Assembly (NCBI RefSeq): GCF_042660675.1
Contig: NZ_JBHSUL010000003.1
Coordinates: forward strand, 35,100-99,099
Direction of reading: 5' to 3'
Source of the DNA: Marinilactibacillus sp042660675
GTDB taxonomy: Bacteria > Bacillota > Bacilli > Lactobacillales > Carnobacteriaceae_A
DNA: 64,000 bases
Below, piece after piece: positions 1 through 8,560 of the stretch. A model generated the notes under the pieces. It saw nothing but the letters and a program-made list of their open reading frames with translations. It did not search any database and had not been told where the DNA came from. Within the stretch, counting starts at the first letter, position 1. Each line of letters begins with the position of its first letter. A program made the translations under genes and the position numbers.

Positions 1-864
1 ATTGAGAAGTATCAAGAACGACTCAAAGCGGATGTTTCTTTGTGGGAATGTGGATGGAAAAATGAAAACGAACAGTTAGAAATCAGTTGCGGAGTGAAAG
101 GTATTCTCTCCTTCGACTTGGAAGTACATACAGCACAACAAGCTATTCATTCTTCTTATGCAGGTATTATCCAAAATGCAGGCTGGCAATTAGTCCAATG
201 CCTTGCTAGTCTTAAAAATCATAAAAATGATATTACGATAAATGGATTCCACGATGACATTGAACCTCTTGATGATTACTTAGTTGAAATGATTGAACAA
301 CTAGATTTTGACGTTGAAAAGTTCAGCGATAGTTTAAAGCTGTATGCGTCTTTGATTGAAGGGAATTACCAGAAAACTTTGATCAGCGAACCTACCTTGA
401 ATATCAGTCAAATCAAAGTGGGTGATCAATCCAGCAACAACAGTATACCAGCTAGTGCATCTGCCAGAATTGATTGTCGTTTCGTTCCTAAACAAAGCCC
501 AGATAGACTTATTCAGTTAATTGAAACTCATTTAAAAGAACATGACTTTGAGAATGTCGTGATTAAAAATGTACATTCTGAAATAGCTTATCGATCTGAT
601 CTATCTAGTCCTTATGTCTCCCGTCTTATTGACAGTGTTAGAAAGATATACGGAGAAGACAATTACCAACTGATGCCAAACTTTGCTGGTGGCGGTCCTA
701 TGGCGCTCTTTGGAGAACGTTTGAACATTCCCATAGTCGCTTTAGGTTGTAGTTATTCCGGAAGCAATGTTCATTCTTCAAATGAACATATCAGATTGAA
801 TGATTTAGAACAAAATGTTCACTGTCTGATTGATTGGATTGAGCAATTCAGTCGATCCATCTAA
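1..864 (+). CDS. M20 family metallopeptidase, 3' part (5' end outside window)
   Basis: The reading frame is open to the first base, so the gene starts upstream; an internal TTG at position 40 has no convincing ribosome site. What remains is the dimerisation (lid) domain and the C-terminal half of a zinc-dependent M20 peptidase (dipeptidase/ArgE/DapE superfamily). Visible marks are the lid-domain opening GVKGILSFDLEV, the strand SASARIDCRFVP, the glycine-rich FAGGGPMALFGE and the C-terminal metal-ligand motif NVHSSNEHIRL. The first metal ligands lie in the missing N-terminal part. A hairpin terminator follows directly. Substrate cannot be told; a dipeptide or N-acyl amino acid is usual for the family. 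Confidence 0.85.
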   Translation: MEKYQERLKADVSLWECGWKNENEQLEISCGVKGILSFDLEVHTAQQAIHSSYAGIIQNAGWQLVQCLASLKNHKNDITINGFHDDIEPLDDYLVEMIEQLDFDVEKFSDSLKLYASLIEGNYQKTLISEPTLNISQIKVGDQSSNNSIPASASARIDCRFVPKQSPDRLIQLIETHLKEHDFENVVIKNVHSEIAYRSDLSSPYVSRLIDSVRKIYGEDNYQLMPNFAGGGPMALFGERLNIPIVALGCSYSGSNVHSSNEHIRLNDLEQNVHCLIDWIEQFSRSI

Positions 865-875
865 ATATACAAATA

Positions 876-924
876 AAGCCGGTTGAAAAGTAGCCCATAT
901 CCACTACTTTTTAACCGGCTTTTA
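876..924 (+). terminator. Intrinsic terminator after the M20 peptidase
   Basis: Arms AAGCCGGTTGAAAAGTAG and CTACTTTTTAACCGGCTT pair around a short loop, followed by a short T run. It lies 12 bases after the stop codon. Confidence 0.8.
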
Positions 925-936
925 TTAAGTTAACTC

Positions 937-1128
937 TTATCTATCCACTGACTTAAAATCTCGCATATCTGTAAGTACACTAGCAATACGTTCTAACTTA
1001 TTATTTTTTTCTTCAGTCAACATAACCATCTTACGGCACATCAGTATAAAATAGATTACGACTGCTGGGATACCAACATAAAAAATTAATATGAGTATAA
1101 TCGAAAAGATATCAAATGTATAAAAGAT
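937..1128 (-). CDS. Small single-span membrane protein with coiled tail, apparent ATC start
   Basis: The frame encodes about 63 residues: a hydrophobic helix (about residues 5-31, rich in Ile, Phe, Val), the positive stretch CRK, then a charged amphipathic tail (EEKNNKLERIASVLTDMRD). This layout resembles short DUF4083-like proteins, but the family is not certain. A clean GGAGG lies 7 bases before an ATC codon (1126-1128), with another ATC just before it; there is no ATG, GTG or TTG at the right distance. Either ATC is used as a rare start or the start codon has mutated. It follows the small gene at 1205-1366 on the same strand. Function unknown. Confidence 0.5.
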   Translation of the reverse strand: MFYTFDIFSIILILIFYVGIPAVVIYFILMCRKMVMLTEEKNNKLERIASVLTDMRDFKSVDR

Positions 1129-1204
1129 GATAAAACCTCCTTTCAGTATCTTTCTCGCAAATAGGAATTCATTTAAATATTGTTTGCAACTCGAAACTGC
1201 ATCC

Positions 1205-1366
1205 TCATTTTGACTCTATCAAAAAAATGGATAAGGCATATGAGCCAATGAGTAACATTCCACTTACTGCACTAATGGGTAACAGTGTGTTCATTATCGG
1301 ATTTAACAATAAATTCAACGCTAGGAAATTCAAAACGGTTTGAACAAAAATTTTGATTTTTGCCAT
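1205..1366 (-). CDS. Small hydrophobic protein, 53 aa
   Basis: An ATG-started frame of 53 residues that is hydrophobic almost throughout: FVQTVLNFLALNLLLNP, then a short polar turn and a second hydrophobic stretch around SAVSGMLLIGSYALSIFLIE. This suggests two short membrane helices joined near a proline. The ribosome site is weak (GTGGG about 8 bases before ATG). It starts 48 bases after the coaA stop on the same strand with no terminator visible between, so it may be co-transcribed with coaA. No family recognised; coding status rests on the hydrophobic pattern and position only. Confidence 0.45.
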   Translation of the reverse strand: MAKIKIFVQTVLNFLALNLLLNPIMNTLLPISAVSGMLLIGSYALSIFLIESK

Positions 1367-1414
1367 TCTGCACCCACTTCTTTAGTTTACCGAATCTGCT
1401 AACTCTTTTAAATA

Positions 1415-2338
1415 CTAGTGTTTTTTTAGTAAAAGCTGATCTATAAAGTGATCTGTCGTTTTATGGACAATCATATCTGCTCTGAATCTTGTCGGAAGAA
1501 TATACTCTTCTAGGTTTGTCAGATTGACCGCTTTCCAGACTTTACGTGCTGTATCAAATGCTTCTTCTCTATTTCCAGTTGCAAGTTCATAGTAATAGTT
1601 GGTCGGATCTTGAAAAGCTGTATCCAACAGTAAGCCAAATCGTTCTAGATACCATTTTTCGATTCGTTCTGGTTCAGCATCTACATAGAAACTGAAATCA
1701 AAAAAGTCACTGACAAAAATTTTCTCATTTGCCGGTAGTTGTAAAACATTGATCCCTTCTACTATCAAAATATCTGGCTGATCAATCACGGCGTATTTAT
1801 CCGGAATAATGTCATAGAATTTATGTGAATACACGGGAACTTCAATATCTCGGTGCCCACTTTTCACGTCTCCCATAAAGCGAATCAAACGTTGCATATC
1901 GTAACTTTCTGGAAATCCTTTACGGTTCAAAATATCTTTTTCTTGTAGAGTTTCATTAGGATACAAAAAGCCGTCCGTTGTAATCAAATCCACTTTTCTA
2001 TCAGGATATGCTCGGTCCATCATCATCTGAAGGAGTCTCGCCAAAGTACTTTTTCCAACAGCCACACTTCCTGCGATCCCTATAATGTAAGGATCTTTTC
2101 TAGCTGGCTGATTCAATAACGTTTTCATTTCACGCTGACGTTCGTCATAGTGCTTGATGTGCGTATGCAATATCTGCAAGATAGGTACATAAATTTCTTT
2201 AACATCTTTCATTGAAATCCGGTCATTCAGCGACCTCAACGATTCTAGTTCCTCATCAGTCAGGGTCAGCCTAGTATGTTCATTCAGTTCTTTCCATTCA
2301 TCTCTATCAATAATATAAAATGTGTCGGATTCTTGCAT
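1415..2338 (-). CDS. coaA: Type I pantothenate kinase
   Basis: Phosphorylates pantothenate with ATP, the first step of coenzyme A synthesis in the cytoplasm. The 307-residue length fits prokaryotic type I enzymes. The P-loop GIAGSVAVGKST sits at about residues 87-98. It is followed by the typical segments LITTDGFLYPNE, KGFPESYD, PVYSHKFYDI, DILIVEGINVLQ and a C-terminal PTRFRADMIVHK. The ATG start at 2338 gives the usual family N terminus. The upstream 288 bases separate it from the divergent mevalonate operon. Type I enzymes are usually feedback-inhibited by CoA. Confidence 0.95.
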   Translation of the reverse strand: MQESDTFYIIDRDEWKELNEHTRLTLTDEELESLRSLNDRISMKDVKEIYVPILQILHTHIKHYDERQREMKTLLNQPARKDPYIIGIAGSVAVGKSTLARLLQMMMDRAYPDRKVDLITTDGFLYPNETLQEKDILNRKGFPESYDMQRLIRFMGDVKSGHRDIEVPVYSHKFYDIIPDKYAVIDQPDILIVEGINVLQLPANEKIFVSDFFDFSFYVDAEPERIEKWYLERFGLLLDTAFQDPTNYYYELATGNREEAFDTARKVWKAVNLTNLEEYILPTRFRADMIVHKTTDHFIDQLLLKKH

Positions 2339-2626
2339 GCGGTATAAACCTCCGCTTCTCTTAGTCTTTAGTCGTGTTCAAGTTTACCAAAATAAACAGA
2401 TTTTGACTATCTAAATTCTAAACGCTTTTTTGAACGCCTGCTTTTATCCTTGAAAAATCTCATGTGAAATAGAGCTCTTTGATTATGAAAGCTTTCTTTA
2501 TGTATTTTTAAATTAATATTGATACGATATAGTGGAGTCTAACAGTCAAGTATAGTACGATTGTAATACAGGAATGACAGAGTAAGGTAAGATTATAGAT
2601 AACAGTATCAACGAGGAGTTGACAGG

Positions 2627-3580
2627 ATGAAAACTCTCTCCGATCAGGCCATTGGAACGGCTCACGGAAAGATTATATTAATTGGAGAGCATTCCGTAGT
2701 GTATAATAACCCTGCGATTGCGCTCCCTTTCCCGGCGGCTCATGTTGAAGTCACCATTGAAGCCATTCAAGGACACAGCCAGATCCGCTCGAATTACTAT
2801 GAGGGGTCCATTTCTAATGCTCCTGAATCACTAAACAATTTAACGAAAACGATCGAAGCTATTTGCGAAGATTTAGGTTACGAGCCCTCTGGTATGCAGA
2901 TTACCATTTCCAGTCTGATTCCTGCTGAACGCGGTATGGGATCTAGTGCAGCTGTTGCTTCAGCCCTCGTTCGAGCATTGTTCAACTTTTTTGAACAGCC
3001 ACTAGAATACGATGTGCTGCTTCATTACATTGGTATCTCAGAAAAAATCGCTCACGGGAACCCAAGTGGGCTCGATGCACGTGTCACAAGTGGCAATCAA
3101 CCTCTATTTTATATGAAGTCCAAACTTCCCGAACGATTTGATCTTCATTTAACAGGATATCTCATTGCGGCAGACACTGGTTTAAAAGGTCAAACTAGAG
3201 AAGCCGTTCAAGATGTTGCGAATTTGCTAAAGAAATCTAGAAGAAAAACAAAACATCTACTCAGTTCGCTTGGAAAATTGACGTATCAGGCAAAAGAAGC
3301 GATTGAACAAGATAATATCACTGATCTAGGCAAGATTTTATCTAAAGCACATCACCATCTTTCCGACTTGACTGTCAGTAACGAAAAGTTAGATAAACTG
3401 GTTCAAGTGGCTTTAGAACAAGGTGCACTAGGTGCTAAGCTAACAGGAAGTGGCCGTGGTGGTTGTATGATTGCCTTAGCTAAAACCTTTGATCAAGCAA
3501 AACATATTGCAAATGAATTAATGAAAAATGGAGCCGTAGAAACTTGGGTCCATTCACTAGGAGCAGATACAAATGAGTAA
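2627..3580 (+). CDS. mvaK1: Mevalonate kinase
   Basis: First kinase of the lower mevalonate pathway: converts mevalonate to 5-phosphomevalonate using ATP. It is a 317-residue GHMP-superfamily protein with the N-terminal GTAHGKIILIGEHSVVY segment, the ATP-binding GMGSSAA at residues 103-109, and the third GHMP motif GAKLTGSGRGG near the C terminus. The ATG is preceded by GAGGAG. Its last codons overlap mvaD by 8 bases, which suggests translational coupling. It leads the operon mvaK1-mvaD-mvaK2-fni, the usual order in Lactobacillales and staphylococci. HMG-CoA synthase and reductase genes are not in this window. Confidence 0.96.
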   Translation: MKTLSDQAIGTAHGKIILIGEHSVVYNNPAIALPFPAAHVEVTIEAIQGHSQIRSNYYEGSISNAPESLNNLTKTIEAICEDLGYEPSGMQITISSLIPAERGMGSSAAVASALVRALFNFFEQPLEYDVLLHYIGISEKIAHGNPSGLDARVTSGNQPLFYMKSKLPERFDLHLTGYLIAADTGLKGQTREAVQDVANLLKKSRRKTKHLLSSLGKLTYQAKEAIEQDNITDLGKILSKAHHHLSDLTVSNEKLDKLVQVALEQGALGAKLTGSGRGGCMIALAKTFDQAKHIANELMKNGAVETWVHSLGADTNE

Positions 3581-4544
3581 ATGGGTTCGCGCACATACAA
3601 ATATTGCATTAATCAAATATTGGGGCAAAGAAAATGAAGCTCTGATTATTCCAAAAAACAATTCCCTTTCTTTAACGCTAGATGCTTTCTATACAGACAC
3701 TAAAGTGAATTTTGATCCTTCATTAAAAGAGGACGAACTGATTTTGGATGGCGAAAAACAAGCATCAGGTGTATTGAACAAAGTCGTGACGATTCTCGAT
3801 TTAATTAGAGAACAAGCTGGGATAACGGATCGTGCTCATGTTGAAAGTATCAACTATGTTCCAACAGCAGCGGGTCTCGCTTCTTCTGCATCAGGACTTG
3901 CAGCACTAGCTGGTGCTGCAAATGAAGCTGCGGGCTTGAACTTGTCGCCAAAAGACTTGTCACGCCTAGCAAGACGAGGCTCAGGATCTGCTTCTAGAAG
4001 TATCTTCGGCGGATTCGTTGAATGGGAAAAAGGCTCAACAGACGAAGATTCTTTTGCTTCTCCAGTCGATGATGCAAACTGGGATATCGGCATGCTGTTT
4101 ATTATCGTAAAACAGGCTCAAAAAGATGTTTCTAGTAGAGACGGTATGCGCCGAACCGTTGAAACTTCTCCATTTTATGACGGTTGGCTAGCAACACTCG
4201 ACCAGGACTTAGCAGATATGAAAGAAGCTATAGAAGAACAAAATATTGAAGAAGTAGGCTCCATTGCAGAACGTAATGCTTTGAAAATGCATGCGACTAC
4301 ACTTGGTGCGAATCCACCTTTCACTTATTGGACAGCTGACAGTATGCTTGCAATGGACGCTGTACGTACATTAAGAAAACAAGGATACACGGTTTACTTC
4401 ACTATGGACGCTGGTCCGAATGTAAAAGTCATTTGCCGACAATCTCAAATGAAAGAAATTAAACTGAAATTAGCTGAATATTTCGATGAAGAACAGATTA
4501 TTTCCGCGAAACCGGGACCTGCCATTCATCTTCTAGAAAACTGA
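3573..4544 (+). CDS. mvaD: Diphosphomevalonate decarboxylase
   Basis: Catalyses ATP-dependent decarboxylation of 5-diphosphomevalonate to isopentenyl diphosphate. The 323-residue protein shows the family hallmarks: HTNIALIKYWGKE at residues 8-20, the GHMP loop PTAAGLASSASGLAAL at about 97-112, and RRGSGSASRSIFGGFVEW, with the family's arginine/serine-rich active-site loop. A late AGPNVKVI segment closes the fold. It overlaps mvaK1 by 8 bases and lies 84 bases before mvaK2, so these belong to one operon. Confidence 0.96.
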   Translation: MSKWVRAHTNIALIKYWGKENEALIIPKNNSLSLTLDAFYTDTKVNFDPSLKEDELILDGEKQASGVLNKVVTILDLIREQAGITDRAHVESINYVPTAAGLASSASGLAALAGAANEAAGLNLSPKDLSRLARRGSGSASRSIFGGFVEWEKGSTDEDSFASPVDDANWDIGMLFIIVKQAQKDVSSRDGMRRTVETSPFYDGWLATLDQDLADMKEAIEEQNIEEVGSIAERNALKMHATTLGANPPFTYWTADSMLAMDAVRTLRKQGYTVYFTMDAGPNVKVICRQSQMKEIKLKLAEYFDEEQIISAKPGPAIHLLEN

Positions 4545-4628
4545 TTGTTTGTTTTCTACTTACATACCACTAAAAATCCAAAGGATGCTGATTCGAACAG
4601 AACAGATCCTAAAAAAGGAACGAATTGA

Positions 4629-5705
4629 ATGAATCAAGTAGAAGCCTCGGCTCCCGGAAAATTATATATAGCTGGCGAGTACGCTGTTGTTGAACCTGGG
4701 CACCCAGCTATTCTTGTTGCGGTCGACCAATTTCTAACCGTTAAAGTCAGTCCATCTGATACAGTTGGAACAATTCACTCATCTCATTATTCTAGTATTC
4801 CCCTTCAATGGACAAGAGAAAACGGGAAACTGATGATCGATGAAAGAGAAAATCCATTTCACTACCTGCTCGCAGCAATTGATTACACTGAACGTTACGC
4901 AAAAGAATGTGGACAAGAGTTATCCATCTTTCATCTGGTTGTGGATAGTGAATTAGATAGTGCTAACGGTTTGAAATATGGCCTCGGTTCTAGCGCAGCT
5001 GTTACCGTCGCTACTGTACGAGCGCTATTAAAGTATTATGAGCTCGCTGAAACAGATGAACTGGTTTTTAAACTATCTGTTCTAGCACATTTATCCGTAA
5101 AAAGTAATGGATCGTTTGGAGATATTGCGGCGGCAACTTACACTGGGTGGCTAGCTTACAGTAGTTTTAACCGCAAATGGGTTAAGGATCGTCTGAACAC
5201 ACATAGCATCAAATCCATTGTTGAACTCGACTGGCCAGCTTTTATGGTTGAGAAACTGACCCCTCCTTCAGAACTAAAACTACTGATTGGATGGACAGGC
5301 TCCCCTGCTTCCACTACTAATCTAGTTGATCAAGTGAAAGCAAACCGAGAAGCCAAAAAACAAAACTATCAAGATTTTTTAAATAGAAGTAAAGTTTGCG
5401 TAGAGAATATGATTCAAGCTTTTAGAAAAGGTTCATTAGCGGACATTCAAACCGAAATCCGTAAGAATCGCCAGATTTTGAAAGAAATGAGTGAAAATAC
5501 GGGTGTCTCCATTGAGACTGAAACGCTCGAACAATTGTGTGAAGACGCAGAAGCCTTTCATGGTGCCGCTAAAACTTCTGGTGCTGGTGGTGGCGACTGT
5601 GGTATTGCTTTATTTGACCGTTCTTCAAGTTTAAACGACTTGGTTTCGAGATGGCAGACACACGATATTACCTTACTCCCTTTAAAAGTTTATGCTCGTT
5701 CTTAG
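4629..5705 (+). CDS. mvaK2: Phosphomevalonate kinase
   Basis: Second kinase of the lower mevalonate pathway, turning 5-phosphomevalonate into 5-diphosphomevalonate. The 358-residue GHMP kinase opens with ASAPGKLYIAGEYAVVEPGHPA, carries the ATP loop YGLGSSAAVTVATVRALL at about residues 117-134, a central NGSFGDIAAATYTGWL stretch that is typical of bacterial PMK, and the C-terminal KTSGAGGGDCGIAL. AAGGA precedes the ATG. Although it acts before MvaD in the pathway, it is third in gene order, as is usual in this operon. Confidence 0.96.
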   Translation: MNQVEASAPGKLYIAGEYAVVEPGHPAILVAVDQFLTVKVSPSDTVGTIHSSHYSSIPLQWTRENGKLMIDERENPFHYLLAAIDYTERYAKECGQELSIFHLVVDSELDSANGLKYGLGSSAAVTVATVRALLKYYELAETDELVFKLSVLAHLSVKSNGSFGDIAAATYTGWLAYSSFNRKWVKDRLNTHSIKSIVELDWPAFMVEKLTPPSELKLLIGWTGSPASTTNLVDQVKANREAKKQNYQDFLNRSKVCVENMIQAFRKGSLADIQTEIRKNRQILKEMSENTGVSIETETLEQLCEDAEAFHGAAKTSGAGGGDCGIALFDRSSSLNDLVSRWQTHDITLLPLKVYARS

Positions 5706-5803
5706 TCCATTTTACATCATTGTTTGCTATAATCATTTATGAACTGAAAAAAGAGTCTATCCATACTGGATTCTTCTAAAACTGACATACTGGAGACAAC
5801 ACT

Positions 5804-6856
5804 ATGCCAAAACAAAACAACCGAAAAAATGAGCACGTCTCTCTTTCTGAAAAATTTTATGATCACGGGCAATCCTCTTTTGATGATGTCCGATTTGTCC
5901 ACCATTCTTTTCCACAGATGGATGTAAAAGATGTGGATATGTCTGTCCAACTAGATGGGCTGACTTTTCATGTTCCGTTCTTTATCAATGCCATGTCTGG
6001 TGGAAGTCGTTGGACAGGAAAAGTAAATGAAAAATTAGCAACCATTGCTAGAGAAACTGGTCTTGCGATTGCAACGGGCTCTGTTAGTGCAGCATTAAAA
6101 GATCCTGAACAAGAAGGCACTTTTAAAATTGTCAGAGAAACGAATCCAAATGGTCTTGTATTTGCAAACTTGGGTGCAGGACACGGTTTAGAGAATGCAA
6201 AAAGAGTCGTTGACTTACTTCAAGCTGATGCGATGCAGATTCATATCAATGCTCCGCAAGAAATCGTTATGCCTGAAGGCGACCGGGAATTTTCCGGTTG
6301 GATTGAAAATATTCAAGAAATTGTACAAGGTCTTGGTGTACCGGTCATTGCCAAAGAAGTGGGATTCGGTATGAGCCGCGAAACGGTTCAATTACTTGAA
6401 TCCGTTGGGGTTCAAATGATCGATATCAGTGGTCGTGGCGGAACAAACTTTGCTCAAATTGAAAACTATAGAAGACCCGAACAGAAACTGGATGATTTGG
6501 AATCTTGGGGACAAACAACTGTAGAATCTTTGCTAGAAGCTCACGAGGTCGTTCAGTCGGCTCGTATCATCGCTTCAGGCGGTATTCGTCGCCCTATGGA
6601 AATGGTTAAAGCTTTGTCTATGGGCGCTTCTTTAACTGGTTTATCCAGTCAATTCATGCATATGGCTCTTGAAGATGTGGATCAGACAATCGAAACGGTT
6701 CACGCCTGGAAAGCAGAAATTGCCAGTATCATGACACTTCTGGGTACGAAAAATATTGCTGATTTAAATAAAACGGATTTGATTTTATCAGGTCAAGCAG
6801 CTGACTGGTGTGCTGCTCGAAATATTTCCATACAAAAATACGCTTCTCGTGGATAA
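5804..6856 (+). CDS. fni: Type 2 isopentenyl-diphosphate delta-isomerase
   Basis: FMN-dependent isomerase that interconverts isopentenyl and dimethylallyl diphosphate, completing the pathway encoded upstream. The 350-residue TIM barrel contains NAMSGGSRWTGKVNEKLA (FMN site), GSVSAALKDPE, the HINAPQEIVMPEGDREFSGW substrate and metal region, VIAKEVGFGMS, DISGRGGTNFAQIEN and the phosphate-binding ASGGIRRPMEMVKALSMGA. Its start has only a moderate ribosome site (GGAGA). A hairpin terminator overlaps the stop codon, so transcription may be reduced before the next gene. Confidence 0.95.
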   Translation: MPKQNNRKNEHVSLSEKFYDHGQSSFDDVRFVHHSFPQMDVKDVDMSVQLDGLTFHVPFFINAMSGGSRWTGKVNEKLATIARETGLAIATGSVSAALKDPEQEGTFKIVRETNPNGLVFANLGAGHGLENAKRVVDLLQADAMQIHINAPQEIVMPEGDREFSGWIENIQEIVQGLGVPVIAKEVGFGMSRETVQLLESVGVQMIDISGRGGTNFAQIENYRRPEQKLDDLESWGQTTVESLLEAHEVVQSARIIASGGIRRPMEMVKALSMGASLTGLSSQFMHMALEDVDQTIETVHAWKAEIASIMTLLGTKNIADLNKTDLILSGQAADWCAARNISIQKYASRG

Positions 6857-6873
6857 CGAGAAACGTATTTTTT
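6839..6873 (+). terminator. Hairpin terminator overlapping the fni stop codon
   Basis: Arms TACGCTTCTCGT and ACGAGAAACGTA pair around a five-base loop (one C/A mismatch) and are followed by six T. It uses the last codons of fni as its 5' arm and sits just before the ribosome site of the next gene, so it may act as a partial terminator inside the operon. Confidence 0.7.
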
Positions 6874-6899
6874 ACTATCTATTTAAGGAGTCGGTTCTT

Positions 6900-7385
6900 A
6901 TGTTTCAATCTAAAGGGTTGTTGATTGTACTGAAATTTTTATATTTTCTAATGCAGTCTACATGGGGATTCTTCCAGACTACTGTCGGATTTTTCCTGTT
7001 TCTTCTTTATTATAAGCAACCCCATAGTTATTTTCATGGTGCTATTCGAACAAAATGGAATCGACTGGATGGCGTCTCACTCGGATTATTTATCTTTACA
7101 CCAGACGAGTCAGATACTGGATTACTGAAAAATCGAGATATCACAAAATTTGCAGATTCCTGTAGTAGAATGGCTGTACATGAATATGGTCATACCTTTC
7201 AGTCTTTGCTGCTTGGGCCTTTATATCTTCCCATCATCGGTTTGATCTCTTTTACCTGGGCAAGACATCCACGATATAAAAAATTGAGAACAACCTATCA
7301 CGTTCCTTACTCTTTTTGCTGGGTCGAACAATGGGCAGATGTACTTGGCGAAAGTATACTGAAACAACCGTCTTTAAGGAAGTGA
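6900..7385 (+). CDS. Small membrane protein with HEYGH zinc-protease-like motif
   Basis: The ATG at 6900 has AAGGAG at good spacing; the frame is open further upstream but only inside fni. The 161-residue product has one or two hydrophobic segments at the N terminus (about 5-38), a variable middle, then HEYGHTFQSLLLGPLYLPIIGLISF, where HEYGH is residues 94-98, and a C-terminal EQWADVLGE. HExxH followed by a later acidic EQWAD segment is the pattern of gluzincin-type zinc sites, but peptidase activity is inference. Similar short proteins occur in Firmicutes and Bacteroidetes as uncharacterised membrane proteins. It follows fni by 43 bases and may be part of the isoprenoid operon. Confidence 0.7.
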   Translation: MFQSKGLLIVLKFLYFLMQSTWGFFQTTVGFFLFLLYYKQPHSYFHGAIRTKWNRLDGVSLGLFIFTPDESDTGLLKNRDITKFADSCSRMAVHEYGHTFQSLLLGPLYLPIIGLISFTWARHPRYKKLRTTYHVPYSFCWVEQWADVLGESILKQPSLRK

Positions 7386-7387
7386 TT

Positions 7388-7717
7388 TTAAAATAAAAAC
7401 CAGACAACCGTAATTCCGCCTATACCGACAACCATAGACCACAATAAACTTTTCGTTTTATAAGCAATTAAAAAAACAGCAATAGATGGAATTAGTTTGA
7501 TATTGATTGTTGGTTGTAGATTAAAGGAGCCATCCCAGAAAAAGATGTCTGAGGCCACAAGAGCTGCAAAGATTGATACCGGGATATACGTCATCCAGCG
7601 ACTAAAGGAAGGTGAAATCTCTTTTTTGCTTAACAGAAGCATTGGTAAGAAGCGCGGAATATAGGTCACAACGGCCATTCCTAAAATCAGTCCCCACACA
7701 TTATTCATTGGCTTCAC
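7388..7717 (-). CDS. azlD: Branched-chain amino acid exporter small subunit, AzlD family
   Basis: A 109-residue membrane protein with about three or four hydrophobic helices. It has the AzlD pattern near the N terminus (GMAVVTYIPRFLPMLLL) and the SRWMTYIPVSIFAALVASDIF segment. AzlD partners the larger AzlC to export branched-chain amino acids and analogues such as azaleucine. Its start overlaps azlC by 17 bases, so the two are translationally coupled. The gene ends two bases before the convergent HEYGH protein gene's end, with no clear terminator between. Confidence 0.88.
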   Translation of the reverse strand: MKPMNNVWGLILGMAVVTYIPRFLPMLLLSKKEISPSFSRWMTYIPVSIFAALVASDIFFWDGSFNLQPTINIKLIPSIAVFLIAYKTKSLLWSMVVGIGGITVVWFLF

Positions 7718-8420
7718 TCCCTTTGAGATTCGGTTTTGTATGACGATTTTTCCTAACTTCTAGATAATACCCTATAAAAGAAGCGATAACGGTAGCAATG
7801 ACGAGCGCAATGTTATGTTTCAAGACAATGGTTAAGACAACCGTCAGTACGATGGAACAGATTCCTGCGATAAGATGTTCTTTTGAAACAAATTGCTGGA
7901 CCATCATATATAAGAACATCGCAATCAACGCATAATTCATAATAATCGTATTGACTTGAATTTGACTTCCGATCATACCACCAATGATTGTACTGACCAC
8001 CCAAGTTGAATAGTTAGCCACACTTGTTACCATGGCTTCCTCAGGAGACCAGTCACCTTCTCTGAACTTAGTATAATTAATCCCGTAAGATTCATCCGTC
8101 AATACGTGACTGAATAGCGCGATAAATCCAAGAGACCGCTCTTTTACATAAGTAGACATACTGGCAGACATCAAAATATGCCTTAGATTCAGGAAAAAGA
8201 CCATCACTATAACCGATGGAATAGAAGCGCCTAAAACGAGCATACTAGCTGCCAGAAACTGTCCAGCTCCTGCATAAACAAGCACACTCATAAAAGAAAT
8301 CCCTATGATAGAAATACCAGCGTCATATAAGACAATTCCACAAGCCAACCCTAGCGCTACGTAAGTAATCATGATTGGTGCACTGGCCTTTAATCCACTT
8401 TTTATTTCTGTTAGATACAT
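7701..8420 (-). CDS. azlC: Branched-chain amino acid exporter large subunit, AzlC family
   Basis: A 239-residue membrane protein of the LIV-E/AzlC family. Visible features are the N-terminal SGLKASAPIMITYVALGLACGI, the paired LVYAGAGQFLAAS motif, FFLNLRHILMSAS and HVLTDESYGIN, all typical for AzlC, plus several hydrophobic helices. Together with AzlD it should form the exporter. A terminator for the upstream pdp gene lies about 60 bases before the start, so azlCD must have its own short promoter region. No Lrp-type regulator gene is adjacent. Confidence 0.92.
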   Translation of the reverse strand: MYLTEIKSGLKASAPIMITYVALGLACGIVLYDAGISIIGISFMSVLVYAGAGQFLAASMLVLGASIPSVIVMVFFLNLRHILMSASMSTYVKERSLGFIALFSHVLTDESYGINYTKFREGDWSPEEAMVTSVANYSTWVVSTIIGGMIGSQIQVNTIIMNYALIAMFLYMMVQQFVSKEHLIAGICSIVLTVVLTIVLKHNIALVIATVIASFIGYYLEVRKNRHTKPNLKGSEANE

Positions 8421-8481
8421 TCATTCACTTCCTTCATACTAATGACTTCATACCTATGAATAACTGGTAATATTTCTAAAT

Positions 8482-8549
8482 AAAAAAAAGAGTCTTTGAA
8501 GAGTTGGAATGGCCTTTTGAAGACCGCATCTGCATACTCTTCTGACTCT
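8482..8549 (-). terminator. Terminator after pdp
   Basis: On the minus strand AGAGTCAGAAGAGT pairs with ACTCTTCAAAGACTCT, with an inner stem GGTCTT/AAGGCC in the loop, and eight T follow. Confidence 0.75.
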
Positions 8550-8560
8550 GATTTATACAA

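Noticed and set aside
2481..2626. Promoter of the mevalonate operon
   Set aside because: TATAGT-like boxes are present, but no -35 at acceptable spacing; no single promoter can be supported.
3854..4093. Open frame on the minus strand inside mvaD
   Set aside because: It is the shadow of a well-supported gene, with no ribosome site and an unlikely composition.
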